The notes: generated by a model from the sequence alone, not told the origin. Numbered from the stretch's first letter, positions 9,100 through 18,355 are shown. The stretch: 64,000 bases of DNA from UBA1140 sp964573285 (GCA_964573285.1 CAZNJD010000007.1:23721-87720); one strand, 5' to 3'. Made by a program: numbers and translations.

Positions 9100-10437
9100 A
9101 TGAAAAAGTTTTTTGTTTTATTGATAATTACTATACTATCTATATTTTTTTTCCTTCTTAGTAAACAAGGAAATGAACTATTTAAACCATATATATCAAC
9201 TTATATAGAAAATCAACTTGAAGAAAATATAAGTGTTGAAATTCAAAAGCTACAAATAGATATAAATGAGATAAAATTAACTGCTATATTAAATCACAAA
9301 ACAGCTATCAAAGCCCAAGCTCAAATATCTCTATTTGAAAAAGATATAATAAATAATATTCAAATAGATTTACCTAAAACTGAGATAAAAGAGCTACTAG
9401 CTATATCCAATCAACCCCTCTATGCTAAAGGCAAAGCTAATATACATATAGAAACTCCCACATTAAAAAATTGGAAAATAGAAGCTAAATCAGAGATAAA
9501 ACTATATGATATACTACTAAATAAAGAGGTTTTAAAAAAAGCATTAAATATAGATATTCCTACTAATACTAAAATAAATGGGGTTCTAAATATAGAAAAA
9601 AATAGAGATATATTAACAAGCAATGGAAAGATACAGAGCAATTTAGCTGATTTAAATTTTGATTTGGCAAAATATAATTATAAAACTCATAAATTAGACT
9701 CTGATTATTATATAAAAATATCGGATTTGAGCAAGTTTAAATATCTTATAAAACAGAAGCTTTATGGTCTATTAGAGATGAATGGAAGCATACATAAAGA
9801 CAAAATGTTAATCGTGACAGGACGAACAAATAGTTTAGATGGAATAGTTGATTTTAAACTAATTGATAATCACATAAAAGCAGAGATATTTGATATATCT
9901 GTAGAAAAATTAATAAGAATGTTTCACTATCCTCAAATTTTTAATGCTAAATTGATAGGCACTCTAAACTATAATCTAAAAAAAGAAAAGGGTATAATTG
10001 ATGCTAAACTAAATAATGCTAGACTACTTCCTAACCAATTAACTACACTTATCAAAAATATAAAAGGTTTAGATTTGACAAAAGAGAGTTATAACCAGAC
10101 AACCTTTATTGGTAATATAGACAAAAATAATATCAAATTTAATTTAAATGCAAAAAGTAAAACCACTACTCTATCATTAAAAGATGCAACTATGAATAAA
10201 AGAACAGAAAAAATAGATACTAAATATACTATTAAAATAGGTGAACGAGATATAACTGGAGAAATCAAAGGTAGTATCAAGAATCCCAAAGTTACTATAG
10301 ACTCATCAAAGTTTATTGAACATAAAATTTTAAATGGTATATCAAAATATATTAAAAATGGTTCTTTGGAAGATTTTGGTATAGGAGAAAAAGAGCAAAA
10401 AGCAATTAAAGATACTTTTCTTGAACTTTTTAAATAA
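9100..10437 (+). CDS. Inner-membrane anchored AsmA-like protein
   Basis: 445-aa protein with one N-terminal membrane helix (MKKFFVLLIITILSIFFFLL) and a long, lysine- and isoleucine-rich beta-repetitive periplasmic part. Short alternating strands such as DLNFDLAKYNYKTHK and GTLNYNLKKEKG resemble AsmA/DUF748-type lipid-transport or envelope proteins. I cannot assign a named family with certainty. The start is put at ATG 9100 because GGAGG sits 5 bases upstream; a longer frame from TTG 9082 would bury that ribosome site. It follows the phosphorylase with only the hairpin between, so co-transcription is likely, though a functional link is not obvious. Confidence 0.6.
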   Translation: MKKFFVLLIITILSIFFFLLSKQGNELFKPYISTYIENQLEENISVEIQKLQIDINEIKLTAILNHKTAIKAQAQISLFEKDIINNIQIDLPKTEIKELLAISNQPLYAKGKANIHIETPTLKNWKIEAKSEIKLYDILLNKEVLKKALNIDIPTNTKINGVLNIEKNRDILTSNGKIQSNLADLNFDLAKYNYKTHKLDSDYYIKISDLSKFKYLIKQKLYGLLEMNGSIHKDKMLIVTGRTNSLDGIVDFKLIDNHIKAEIFDISVEKLIRMFHYPQIFNAKLIGTLNYNLKKEKGIIDAKLNNARLLPNQLTTLIKNIKGLDLTKESYNQTTFIGNIDKNNIKFNLNAKSKTTTLSLKDATMNKRTEKIDTKYTIKIGERDITGEIKGSIKNPKVTIDSSKFIEHKILNGISKYIKNGSLEDFGIGEKEQKAIKDTFLELFK

Positions 10438-10484
10438 TCTATTTTCTTTTAAAGAATTATTATAAAATTCTAACAATTTTATAG

Positions 10485-10490
10485 TATAAT
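10485..10490 (+). promoter_or_regulatory. -10 box for the PiT gene
   Basis: TATAAT 33 bases upstream of the phosphate transporter start, followed by GGAG before the ATG. Predicted transcription start near 10497. Confidence 0.45.
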
Positions 10491-10522
10491 TTTCTCATTT
10501 AAATCAAAATGGAGTTCAATTT

Positions 10523-12058
10523 ATGAACAATTTACTGAAGATACTGGTTGGTTCTAGTTTTGCTATAGCTATAGCTTATTATACACATATATCATTTGGG
10601 CATATGCTACATGCAGAGTTTCTTATGATAGCTGCTATATTTGGGGCTTATATGGCAATGAATATTGGAGCAAATGATGTGGCTAATAATGTAGGACCAG
10701 CTGTTGGTTCAGGTGCATTAACTATAGGTGGAGCTATATTAATAGCCTCAATATTTGAAGCGACAGGAGCATTAATAGCAGGTGGTGATGTTGTTAAAAC
10801 TATTAAAAAAGGTATTATAGACCCTAGTGCATTTGGTAGTGACCCTATGATGTTTGTTTATGCTATGGCAGCAGCTCTACTAGCTGCTGCATTATGGTTA
10901 AATCTTGCTACTTGGCTCAAAGCACCAGTATCAACTACACACTCTATTGTAGGTGGTGTAATGGGTGCAGGAGTTGCAGCTGGTGGATTTGCAATTGTAT
11001 CTTGGGGAACTATGGGTAAAATTGTAGCATCTTGGGTTATCTCTCCTATTTTAGGTGGATTGATTGCTGCTGGATTTTTATATATTATCAAATCAGAGAT
11101 TTTGCATAAAGATAATAGATTAGATGCAGCCAAAAAAGTTGTACCTATATTAGTATCTATTATGGCAATGGCATTTATAATCTATTTGACTATCAAAGGA
11201 CTTAAACATATTTGGAGTGATATTCAATCAATATTACCATTTTTGCCAGAGAGTAAAAAACCTACAATTGGTATTGCTTTAATATTTGGTATTATTGGAG
11301 CTATTATTACTTATATATTAGTCAAACCTCGTATTAATAAAAGAGTAGAAATACTTGCTAATGATAGAGTAGCTATCAATACACTATTTACTATCCCTCT
11401 TATATTGTCTGCTGCTATGCTTAGTTTTGCACATGGTGCAAATGATGTAGCTAATGCTGTTGGACCTTTGGCTGCTATATATGATGCTCTCGCTCATACT
11501 ACTATCTCTACAAAAGCATCTATTCCTTTATGGGTTATGGTTACAGGAGGAGTAGGTATCTCTGTTGGTTTGGCTCTTTTTGGACCACGGCTTATTAAAA
11601 CTGTTGGTTCAGAGATTACAGAATTAGACCAAATGAGAGCATTTTCTATTATGATGGCTGCTGCTATTACTGTAGTTATCGCTTCTCAATTAGGTCTTCC
11701 TGTATCTTCTACTCATATTGCTGTTGGTGGTGTATTTGGTGTTGGCTTTCTTAGAGAGTGGCTTGATAGAAAAGGTACAAATGAGAAACATACCCAACTT
11801 AATGCACAATTAGCAATTGTAGATAAGTATAAAAATGAGTTAGATAATATTGGTAAAGACTATAAAAAACAGGTTGAACTAATTGCTAGAGTAAAAGCAG
11901 AGAAAAAAATTGCTAAACGAATTAAAAAAGAGCTTCGTGAAAAATATGTCAAACGAGGTATGGTTAAAAAGATTATATTAGCATGGATTATAACTGTTCC
12001 TGCAGCAGCCGTACTTTCTGCTATTGTATTTTATATATTAAAAGGAATGGGAGCATAA
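10523..12058 (+). CDS. pit: Inorganic phosphate transporter, PiT family
   Basis: Membrane transporter of 511 aa that imports phosphate (often as metal-phosphate) using the proton or sodium gradient. The duplicated PiT signature is visible: GANDVANNVGP near residues 49-59 and GANDVANAVGP in the second half, each later followed by a STTHSIVGG or SSTHIAVGG motif. About 10-11 hydrophobic helices are present. A charged cytosolic stretch after the second signature (KEKHTQLNAQ through VKRGMVKK) precedes a final membrane helix. It has its own promoter. A hairpin at 12078-12103 follows. No PhoU-like partner is adjacent. Confidence 0.93.
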   Translation: MNNLLKILVGSSFAIAIAYYTHISFGHMLHAEFLMIAAIFGAYMAMNIGANDVANNVGPAVGSGALTIGGAILIASIFEATGALIAGGDVVKTIKKGIIDPSAFGSDPMMFVYAMAAALLAAALWLNLATWLKAPVSTTHSIVGGVMGAGVAAGGFAIVSWGTMGKIVASWVISPILGGLIAAGFLYIIKSEILHKDNRLDAAKKVVPILVSIMAMAFIIYLTIKGLKHIWSDIQSILPFLPESKKPTIGIALIFGIIGAIITYILVKPRINKRVEILANDRVAINTLFTIPLILSAAMLSFAHGANDVANAVGPLAAIYDALAHTTISTKASIPLWVMVTGGVGISVGLALFGPRLIKTVGSEITELDQMRAFSIMMAAAITVVIASQLGLPVSSTHIAVGGVFGVGFLREWLDRKGTNEKHTQLNAQLAIVDKYKNELDNIGKDYKKQVELIARVKAEKKIAKRIKKELREKYVKRGMVKKIILAWIITVPAAAVLSAIVFYILKGMGA

Positions 12059-12077
12059 ATAATCTAAATATATTATT

Positions 12078-12103
12078 AAGATTATCTAAGAATAGATAAT
12101 CTT
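12078..12103. terminator. Bidirectional terminator-like hairpin
   Basis: Perfect 10-bp inverted repeat (AAGATTATCT / AGATAATCTT, 6-base loop) between the converging PiT and lipoprotein genes, overlapping the lipoprotein stop codon. AT-rich, so moderate strength. Confidence 0.55.
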
Positions 12104-12577
12104 GATAAGAATATGATTTATTTTATCTTTAAATCTACTCTCATGGCTATTTACACTATAATTTATATCATATAGATTATCTTTGATAATCTCTTGAATA
12201 AATCCATTACTATTTCTTTGTAAATTTTTCCCATCAAAAATAGGTTTACCTCTAAATATATTCTCTAAAAATGTATCAGGATAGTTAATTGATAACATCT
12301 TACTATTAAAATCTTTTTTCTCCATACATTCAAATGTGGACATACATACATTCATACCATTTATATCCAAGCTCATAATAGGCTGACCCATACTATATAC
12401 CTCAACTTTAACAAATGAATTGCTTTTGTATATAAATCCCATACCTGCATATTGTATTGTAGGTGTCCTAAGGACTATAGATGCACTCTCTTGATTTTTT
12501 TCTTTAATGAGATTTTTACTTGTACATCCATTCAAAATTAATAAAATAGCAGACAGAAAAGTAATAGTTTTTAACAT
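12086..12577 (-). CDS. Small lipoprotein of unknown function
   Basis: 163-aa protein with a type II signal peptide (ILLILNGC, lipidated Cys about residue 17), so it should be anchored to a membrane on the periplasmic side. The mature part has no domain I recognise. It contains two further Cys (NVCMSTFEC) that could form a disulfide. It is a single gene convergent with the phosphate transporter and divergent from the tRNA-Glu pair. The start is preceded by AAGGAATTATAAG. Function cannot be assigned. Confidence 0.65.
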   Translation of the reverse strand: MLKTITFLSAILLILNGCTSKNLIKEKNQESASIVLRTPTIQYAGMGFIYKSNSFVKVEVYSMGQPIMSLDINGMNVCMSTFECMEKKDFNSKMLSINYPDTFLENIFRGKPIFDGKNLQRNSNGFIQEIIKDNLYDINYSVNSHESRFKDKINHILIKIIYS

Positions 12578-12664
12578 AACTTATAATTCCTTTTTCAAAA
12601 TTATATCTAATAAAAATAATTTTTATATTTTTTTATATTTAATAAAAATTTAAGTTTATTTTGT

Positions 12665-12670
12665 TATAAT
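12665..12670 (+). promoter_or_regulatory. -10 box of the tRNA-Glu pair
   Basis: TATAAT 20 bases before the first tRNA, placing transcription start near 12677. The upstream 60 bases are almost pure A/T. Confidence 0.55.
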
Positions 12671-12690
12671 TTCGTCCACAAGTTGTTAAT

Positions 12691-12765
12691 GGCCCCTTCG
12701 TCTAGCGGTTAGGATCCATGGTTTTCATCCATGTTACAGGAGTTCGAGTCTCCTAGGGGTCACCA
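12691..12765 (+). tRNA. tRNA-Glu (anticodon TTC), copy 1
   Basis: 75 bases including an encoded CCA. The acceptor stem GGCCCCT pairs with AGGGGTC, with one G-U pair. The anticodon loop is GTTTTCAT, giving TTC, and the T-loop is GTTCGAGTC. It is identical to the copy 104 bases downstream and read from the same promoter. Confidence 0.95.
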
Positions 12766-12794
12766 TTTTCAAACTTGTATCTTTTTTATTTAGT

Positions 12795-12869
12795 GGCCCC
12801 TTCGTCTAGCGGTTAGGATCCATGGTTTTCATCCATGTTACAGGAGTTCGAGTCTCCTAGGGGTCACCA
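12795..12869 (+). tRNA. tRNA-Glu (anticodon TTC), copy 2
   Basis: Base-for-base copy of the preceding tRNA-Glu, with encoded CCA, 29 bases after it. A 10-bp inverted repeat (12787-12796 with 12867-12876) wraps this copy and could pair in the precursor in competition with the acceptor stem. Confidence 0.95.
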
Positions 12870-13034
12870 CTAAATATCAATCTCTCATTTTTTACTATTT
12901 TTTTTAAATATGTGTATAGTTTTGAATAAAATAGGTTAATTTTTTGATTTTATTATTATAAATTCTATTTGACTGTAAAAATTATATATTGTTATGATAA
13001 AATTCTATATCAAAAAAAATATTAAGGAATAATC

Positions 13035-14324
13035 ATGGAACAATTTAAACAAGAGTGTCTAGCATATCATGAAAAAGGAAAAACAGCAACGCTTATTACT
13101 AAGCCATGCAAAACTCAAAAAGAGTTATCGATGGCATATACACCAGGTGTAGCCTATCCTTGTTTAGAAATAGCAAAAGACCCTAAATTAGCATATAAAT
13201 ATACTAATAAAGGTAATACAGTAGCAGTTATCTCTGATGGAACAGCTGTACTTGGTTTAGGAAATATAGGTGGATTGGCAGGTAAACCTGTTATGGAAGG
13301 TAAAGCTGTATTATTTAAAACATTTGCCAATGTTGATGCTGTAGATGTGATGTTAAATGTACATGAAATAGATGAAATAGTAAATGTATGTTCTGCTATA
13401 TCTGATACTTATGGTGGTATTAATCTTGAAGATATATCTGCTCCAAAATGTTTTGAGATAGAGAGAATACTTCAAGAAAAGCTAGATATTCCTGTATTTC
13501 ATGATGACCAACATGGTACAGCTATTATCACCTCAGCAGGTCTTCTCAATGCAGTTGAGTTGGCAGATAAAGAGATAGGAGATATAAAAGTAGTGATAAT
13601 TGGTGCAGGTGCAGCAGGAATTGCTAGTGGAAATATGTACCGTCAATTGGGTGTTAAACATATCGTAATGCTAGACTCCAAAGGAGTTATACACTCAGGA
13701 AGAGATGACCTCAATAAATATAAACAAGATTTCGCAATTGAAACAACAGATAGAACACTAGAGGATGCTATAAAAAATGCAGATATGGTATTAGGTCTCT
13801 CATCTGGAAATATTATTTCTCAAGATATGGTAAAAACTATGGCTAAAGATGCAATTATTTTTGCTTGTGCTAATCCAATTCCTGAAATTACCCCTGATAA
13901 AGTTACTAGTGTCAGACCTGATATTATTGTTGGAACAGGGCGAAGTGATTTCCCTAACCAAGTAAATAATGTTTTAGGTTTTCCATTTATATTTAGAGGT
14001 GCTTTAGATGTAGGAGCTAAAAAGATTACAGATAATATGAAAATAGCTGCAGTTAAAGCACTAGCTGATTTGGCAAAAGAACCAGTACCAAATTATATCA
14101 AAGCAATATATGAAGACCAAACTTTAGAATTTGGACGAAAACATATTATACCTACACCATTCTCAAAAGAGGTTCTAGTATGGGTAGCATCAGCAGTTGC
14201 AAAGGCAGCATATGATGATGGAGTTACAGATATGGAAGTGTTTGAACTAGATAAATATCGAGATGAATTGCATAAAATGATTTATGTTGATAATGATGAG
14301 AGTTCATCTTTAACTAAAGAGTAA
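13035..14324 (+). CDS. maeB: Malic enzyme (decarboxylating malate dehydrogenase)
   Basis: Converts malate to pyruvate and CO2 with NAD(P) reduction (cytoplasm, C4/C3 node). At 429 aa it is the short bacterial form: malic N-domain (AYTPGVAYPC) then NAD-binding domain (VVIIGAGAAGIAS), with the DDQHGTA catalytic region. The phosphotransacetylase-like C-terminal domain of enterobacterial MaeB is absent, as is usual in this phylum. Cofactor preference cannot be read safely. A TATGATAAAATTC -10 region and AAGGA ribosome site precede it. The following gene starts 11 bp after its stop, so pgeF is probably co-transcribed. Confidence 0.92.
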   Translation: MEQFKQECLAYHEKGKTATLITKPCKTQKELSMAYTPGVAYPCLEIAKDPKLAYKYTNKGNTVAVISDGTAVLGLGNIGGLAGKPVMEGKAVLFKTFANVDAVDVMLNVHEIDEIVNVCSAISDTYGGINLEDISAPKCFEIERILQEKLDIPVFHDDQHGTAIITSAGLLNAVELADKEIGDIKVVIIGAGAAGIASGNMYRQLGVKHIVMLDSKGVIHSGRDDLNKYKQDFAIETTDRTLEDAIKNADMVLGLSSGNIISQDMVKTMAKDAIIFACANPIPEITPDKVTSVRPDIIVGTGRSDFPNQVNNVLGFPFIFRGALDVGAKKITDNMKIAAVKALADLAKEPVPNYIKAIYEDQTLEFGRKHIIPTPFSKEVLVWVASAVAKAAYDDGVTDMEVFELDKYRDELHKMIYVDNDESSSLTKE

Positions 14325-14335
14325 AAGCTATAGAT

Positions 14336-15091
14336 ATGAAAAATATATACTCTTTTACTAATTTATTAGAAAAGAGTGGTTGTATCCACTTGGTTACAAC
14401 CAAAAATAAAAACTATGATTATAACTTTTCTTTAGCTCTACATACTAATGAAAACCCAAAAAGCATTTTAAAAAATAGAAGAAGCATTCAACAACAATTT
14501 CCGAATATGCAATTTATAGTCGCTAATCAAACTCATAGTGACCATATATCTATTATAACTCATACTACAAGTAGAGGATGGGATAATATAGATACCATCA
14601 TAAATAGCTCTGATGCACTAATTACTAATCAAAAAGGTGTAATGCTAACAATTCTCACAGCTGATTGTGTACCTATTTTGCTATTTGACCCCAAACAAAA
14701 AGTAGTATCAGCCATTCATTCAGGATGGAAAGGCACAAAACAACAGATAACCCTTAAAGTAGTAAAAAAAATGCAAAAAGAGTTTAATTCAAATCCAGTA
14801 GATATTATAGCAGGAGTTGCTCCATCTATTGGAAAATGTTGTTATGAGGTTGATTGGGGTGTAGCACAATATTTCCAAGAGTATAACAATGCTTTTGATA
14901 AAATAGGAGAGAAATATATGCTGGATTTACCTTATATAAATAAATCCCAACTTTTAAAAGCAGGATTACAAGAAAAAAATATTGAACTTAGTAATATCTG
15001 CACTGCTTGTGAAGTTGATAAATATTTCTCTTATCGAAAAGAGAATGGATGTAGTGGTCGATTTATGAGTATGATTGGTATGCCCTTGTAA
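14336..15091 (+). CDS. pgeF: Peptidoglycan editing factor / multicopper-type purine nucleoside enzyme (YfiH/LACC1 family)
   Basis: 251-aa DUF152/YfiH family protein. The metal-site motifs are present: QTHSD, LTADCVPILL and HSGWKGT. Family members were reported to keep wrong amino acids such as L-serine out of peptidoglycan precursors (PgeF) and to have purine nucleoside phosphorylase or adenosine deaminase-like activity (LACC1). It is cytoplasmic with no signal peptide. It follows malic enzyme by 11 bp and precedes tolB, so it links central metabolism with an envelope operon by position only. Confidence 0.85.
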   Translation: MKNIYSFTNLLEKSGCIHLVTTKNKNYDYNFSLALHTNENPKSILKNRRSIQQQFPNMQFIVANQTHSDHISIITHTTSRGWDNIDTIINSSDALITNQKGVMLTILTADCVPILLFDPKQKVVSAIHSGWKGTKQQITLKVVKKMQKEFNSNPVDIIAGVAPSIGKCCYEVDWGVAQYFQEYNNAFDKIGEKYMLDLPYINKSQLLKAGLQEKNIELSNICTACEVDKYFSYRKENGCSGRFMSMIGMPL

Positions 15092-15112
15092 TATAAAGTT
15101 TATATGAGCTAT

Positions 15113-15118
15113 TATAAT
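15113..15118 (+). promoter_or_regulatory. -10 box for tolB
   Basis: TATAAT with predicted transcript start near 15125. This lies downstream of an alternative in-frame ATG at 15104 and so supports the tolB start at 15143. Confidence 0.45.
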
Positions 15119-15142
15119 ATTCAAATTATTCTAAGGATGAAA

Positions 15143-16372
15143 ATGCGTTTAATACTATTATTTTTACTAACAATTAACCTCTTTGCTCTTGATGCAGAGT
15201 TAACAATTGAAAAGGATGTGGAATCCAAAGCATCTTTGTCTATTATAGAGGATGAAAATAGTGCAGAGAGTAGCAAATTACATAAAAAGATGTTTGCATT
15301 ACTGCTCAATGATATAAAAATGAGTGGGCATTTCAATGCTGATACAAACTATCATAAAGGTAGTTTTGATGATATAATGATAGCTCCAGAACTACATGAT
15401 AGAGAGTATCTATTAAAATATAGTTACTCTGCTACAGGTAATAAGCTTGATGTAAAATTGGTACAGAGTTATGACAATAGTATTGTTTTTCAGAAAGGTT
15501 ATAGTATAAATAGCTCAAAACGGTATCCTTTTTTGGCACATAATGCTATTGTAGATATTAATAATGCTCTAAATTATGATGATATATCTTGGATGAAACG
15601 GTATATACTTTTTTCTAAATATACCTCATCAGGTAAAAGTGAAATTTGGGTGGCTGATTATACCCTAACATTTTCTAGTGCTATTGTTAGAGGTGGATTA
15701 AATTTATTCCCTAAATGGGCAAATCCAAATCAGACGGCTTTTTATTACACCTCTTATAATAGTCTATTACCAACACTATATCGTATAGACATGCTATCAG
15801 GAAATCGTAAAAAAATTATCTCTTCAGAGGGAATGCTGGTTTGTTCTGATGTAAGTCGCGATGGAAGCCGACTACTTTTAACTATGGCACCAAATGGACA
15901 GCCTGATATTTATGAATATAGTATAGGTGGTAGTGTAAAAAAAATAACAAATTTTAGAGGAATTGATGTCAATGGTAAATATCTAGGTGATGAGAGTCGA
16001 ATAGCATTTGTATCTAATCGAATGGGACGACCTAATATTTATAGTAAATCTATAGGTTCTTCTTATGTATCAAAAGTTCCACAATATGGTAATAACAATA
16101 GCTCATGTGATGCATTTAACCAGTATATTTTATATTCAGTCAAAGAGGGTAGGTCAACTAATATCTATCTAGGTTCTGCATATAGCTCATATGTTAGACC
16201 ATTGACTAGTAATGGTTTAAATCAACTACCAAGATTTTCAATTAATGGTAAAGTTGTACTTTATATCAAACAAAATCATGGTAAAAATAGCATAGGATAT
16301 ATGAATTTAGCAACCAAAGAGAGTATTTTGTATCCTATGGTAAGTGGTAAAATTCAATCAATTGATTGGTAA
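15143..16372 (+). CDS. tolB: Tol-Pal system periplasmic protein TolB
   Basis: Periplasmic beta-propeller of about 409 aa that couples the inner-membrane TolQRA motor to Pal and keeps the outer membrane attached during division. The signal peptide is MRLILLFLLTINLFALDAEL. An N-terminal domain precedes repeated propeller strands, including DVSRDGSRLLLTMAPNGQPDIYEY and the GRPNIY repeat. The start at 15143 is preceded by AAGGA with a 5-base spacer; upstream ATGs at 15104 and 15137 fit the ribosome site less well. pal and cpoB follow. tolQ, tolR and tolA are not in the window. Confidence 0.92.
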   Translation: MRLILLFLLTINLFALDAELTIEKDVESKASLSIIEDENSAESSKLHKKMFALLLNDIKMSGHFNADTNYHKGSFDDIMIAPELHDREYLLKYSYSATGNKLDVKLVQSYDNSIVFQKGYSINSSKRYPFLAHNAIVDINNALNYDDISWMKRYILFSKYTSSGKSEIWVADYTLTFSSAIVRGGLNLFPKWANPNQTAFYYTSYNSLLPTLYRIDMLSGNRKKIISSEGMLVCSDVSRDGSRLLLTMAPNGQPDIYEYSIGGSVKKITNFRGIDVNGKYLGDESRIAFVSNRMGRPNIYSKSIGSSYVSKVPQYGNNNSSCDAFNQYILYSVKEGRSTNIYLGSAYSSYVRPLTSNGLNQLPRFSINGKVVLYIKQNHGKNSIGYMNLATKESILYPMVSGKIQSIDW

Positions 16373-16382
16373 ATTTTTATGC

Positions 16383-16388
16383 TATAAT
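16383..16388 (+). promoter_or_regulatory. Extended -10 promoter before pal
   Basis: TGCTATAAT (TGnTATAAT form) just after the tolB stop, with the predicted transcript starting near 16395. pal can therefore be expressed independently of tolB. Confidence 0.5.
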
Positions 16389-16414
16389 ATAAAAACTTAA
16401 TATAAAGGAAAAAC

Positions 16415-16969
16415 ATGAAAAAACAGTTGTCTATCATGGCTATATCATTTGTGATATTGGTATCAGGATGTGCGAAAAAAGAAGTTAGTAATTTGGGGAT
16501 AAAAGATAAAAGTGTATCCCACCAACCAATAGTTCCTACCACCACTAATACTGGTTATGAAAATGTTGATTTGTATGGACAAAATAGTGATACTTATACA
16601 CATAATAACTCTTATGATGATGAGGCAAATGGTGTCAAAAATATCTATTTTGATGTTGACCAATATATTATTACCCCTGATAAACTTCCAACTATTATTA
16701 ATAACGCTAGATTATTAAGTAGTAAGATTAAAGCAGGTTCAAGAGTGAAAATAGAGGGTCATTGTGATGCAACTGGAACAGATGAGTACAATTATGCTTT
16801 GGGATTACGAAGAGCTAGAGCATCCAAAGAGGCTTTGGTTAGCCGTGGTATCAATTCGTCTAGTATCACTATGGTAAGTATGGGTGAAAGTTCTCCAGAG
16901 TGTACCACAGACTATTCAAGTGCATGTTATGCAAAAAATAGACGCGTTGAGTTTAAAGTTATTAGATAA
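16415..16969 (+). CDS. pal: Peptidoglycan-associated lipoprotein Pal
   Basis: 184-aa outer-membrane lipoprotein with type II signal peptide (lipobox LVSGC, Cys at about 19) and a C-terminal OmpA-like domain binding peptidoglycan. Key motifs are IYFDVDQY, KIEGHCDATGTDEYN and GLRRARASKEAL. A low-complexity linker rich in Asn, Thr and Tyr joins the two parts. It has its own extended -10 and AAAGGA ribosome site. It partners with TolB upstream. Its stop overlaps the next start by one base (TAATG). Confidence 0.95.
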   Translation: MKKQLSIMAISFVILVSGCAKKEVSNLGIKDKSVSHQPIVPTTTNTGYENVDLYGQNSDTYTHNNSYDDEANGVKNIYFDVDQYIITPDKLPTIINNARLLSSKIKAGSRVKIEGHCDATGTDEYNYALGLRRARASKEALVSRGINSSSITMVSMGESSPECTTDYSSACYAKNRRVEFKVIR

Positions 16970-17781
16970 TGGATAGAAAGATGAAAAAAATAGTTTTAAT
17001 AGGATGGTGTATCTATTTATCCTCACTGCTTTATGCAAATGAACCCTCAGTATATGGAGCAGGTAATATCGATAGTGCAAATCCTTATGGTTTGAGCAAA
17101 ACAGAACAGGGTGTTTTGGAAAATAGAAGAACTCTACAGAATTTAAAAAATAGAGTAGAAGAGCAACAAAATCGTATAGATGGTTTGATAACAATAATAG
17201 ATGGATTAAATAAAAAAGTTTTATCACTAAAAGAGCAAACTCATGCAAATTCTAATAGAGTAAGAGAAAATAGTGATAATAATAAAACTTACTCTCTACT
17301 ACTTGAATTAGGACAGATGGTTGACCAGATAAATAACAACTATGTTACAAGGGAAGATTTAAAGGAAGCATTGGCAGGAAGTAGAACAGCACGAAATAGT
17401 ACTGTTTCCTCTCCAAAAGGTAACTCTGCCGACATCTCTACTATTTATAGAGAAGGTGTTCAACTATTTGCTAAAAAAAGTTATAATACAGCTAGAGAGA
17501 AATTTCAAGAGGCACTTGCTAAAAATTATAAAAAAGCATCATCTAATTATTATTTGGGTGAGATAGCTTATTATACAAAAAATTATACCCAAGCAGTAGG
17601 GTATTATAAAAAGAGTGCATCACTATATAATGGTGCTAGTTATATGAAAATATTGTATCTTCATACTGCTATAGCTTTAGCAAGAGATGGTCAAAAGGAA
17701 CAATCCAAAAACTTTTTTCAATTTGTTATAGATAATTATCCTAATACAAAAGCTGCATATATAGCAAAAAAAAATCTCTAG
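16969..17781 (+). CDS. cpoB: Tol-Pal accessory protein CpoB/YbgF
   Basis: 270-aa periplasmic protein. A signal peptide (KKIVLIGWCIYLSSLLYA) is followed by a coiled-coil (residues about 40-110, trimerising in the family) and C-terminal TPR repeats (IYREGVQLFAKKSYNTAREKF onward). In enterobacteria this protein coordinates peptidoglycan synthesis with Tol-driven outer-membrane constriction. The start is taken at 16969 because of the one-base overlap with pal; ATG 16981 is an alternative that still leaves a good signal peptide. The C-terminus is slightly shorter than usual. Confidence 0.88.
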   Translation: MDRKMKKIVLIGWCIYLSSLLYANEPSVYGAGNIDSANPYGLSKTEQGVLENRRTLQNLKNRVEEQQNRIDGLITIIDGLNKKVLSLKEQTHANSNRVRENSDNNKTYSLLLELGQMVDQINNNYVTREDLKEALAGSRTARNSTVSSPKGNSADISTIYREGVQLFAKKSYNTAREKFQEALAKNYKKASSNYYLGEIAYYTKNYTQAVGYYKKSASLYNGASYMKILYLHTAIALARDGQKEQSKNFFQFVIDNYPNTKAAYIAKKNL

Positions 17782-17806
17782 TAAGTAGCGATAAAGTTTG
17801 ATTTGC

Positions 17807-17812
17807 TATTAT
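17807..17812 (+). promoter_or_regulatory. Extended -10 promoter for slyD
   Basis: TGCTATTAT, followed by an AGGAG ribosome site and the slyD start at 17842. Predicted transcription start near 17819. Confidence 0.45.
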
Positions 17813-17841
17813 GTTGAAAATTTTAAATAACAGGAGTTTAT

Positions 17842-18348
17842 ATGGCAATTACTAATGAAAATTGTGTTGTAGGCATTGAATATGAAGTAAAAGAAGCAGG
17901 AACAACCCAAATTGTTGATAGTAATAAAGGTGGACAACCACTAGAGTTTATTATGGGTATTGGTCAAATCATTCCAGGTCTTGAAAAAGGTTTAGTAAAT
18001 ATGAATGAGGGTGATAGTGCTGATATTATGGTTTCTGCAGTTGATGCTTATGGTGATTACAATGATGAAGCAATTCAAACTCTACCAATTGAGCAGTTTG
18101 AAGGTGTTGAACTAAAAGAGGGATTAACTCTTTATGGTCAAGGTGAACAAGGTCAAACAGTTCAAGTAACAGTAAAATCATTTAATGACAAAGATGTTGT
18201 AGTTGATTTCAACCATCCATTAGCTGGAAAAGATTTAATGTTCTCTGTAAATATATTAAGTGCTAGAGAAGCAACAGCAGATGAAATATCATCAGGTCAA
18301 GTTGGTGGTGAACATTGTGAAAGTGGTTCTTGTGGCTGTGGTCACTAA
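17842..18348 (+). CDS. slyD: FKBP-type peptidyl-prolyl isomerase, SlyD-like
   Basis: 168-aa cytoplasmic prolyl isomerase and metallochaperone. The FKBP domain flanks an IF (insert-in-flap) chaperone domain, the latter approximately at residues 70-125, and the loop PLEFIMGIGQIIPGLEKGL is typical. The C-terminus ends in a short metal-binding tail (GGEHCESGSCGCGH) with three Cys and two His, the feature that lets SlyD hand nickel to hydrogenase or urease in other species. Position directly after the tol-pal genes is conserved in Campylobacterota. A hairpin follows at 18356-18375. Confidence 0.92.
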   Translation: MAITNENCVVGIEYEVKEAGTTQIVDSNKGGQPLEFIMGIGQIIPGLEKGLVNMNEGDSADIMVSAVDAYGDYNDEAIQTLPIEQFEGVELKEGLTLYGQGEQGQTVQVTVKSFNDKDVVVDFNHPLAGKDLMFSVNILSAREATADEISSGQVGGEHCESGSCGCGH

Positions 18349-18355
18349 TTAGTGT

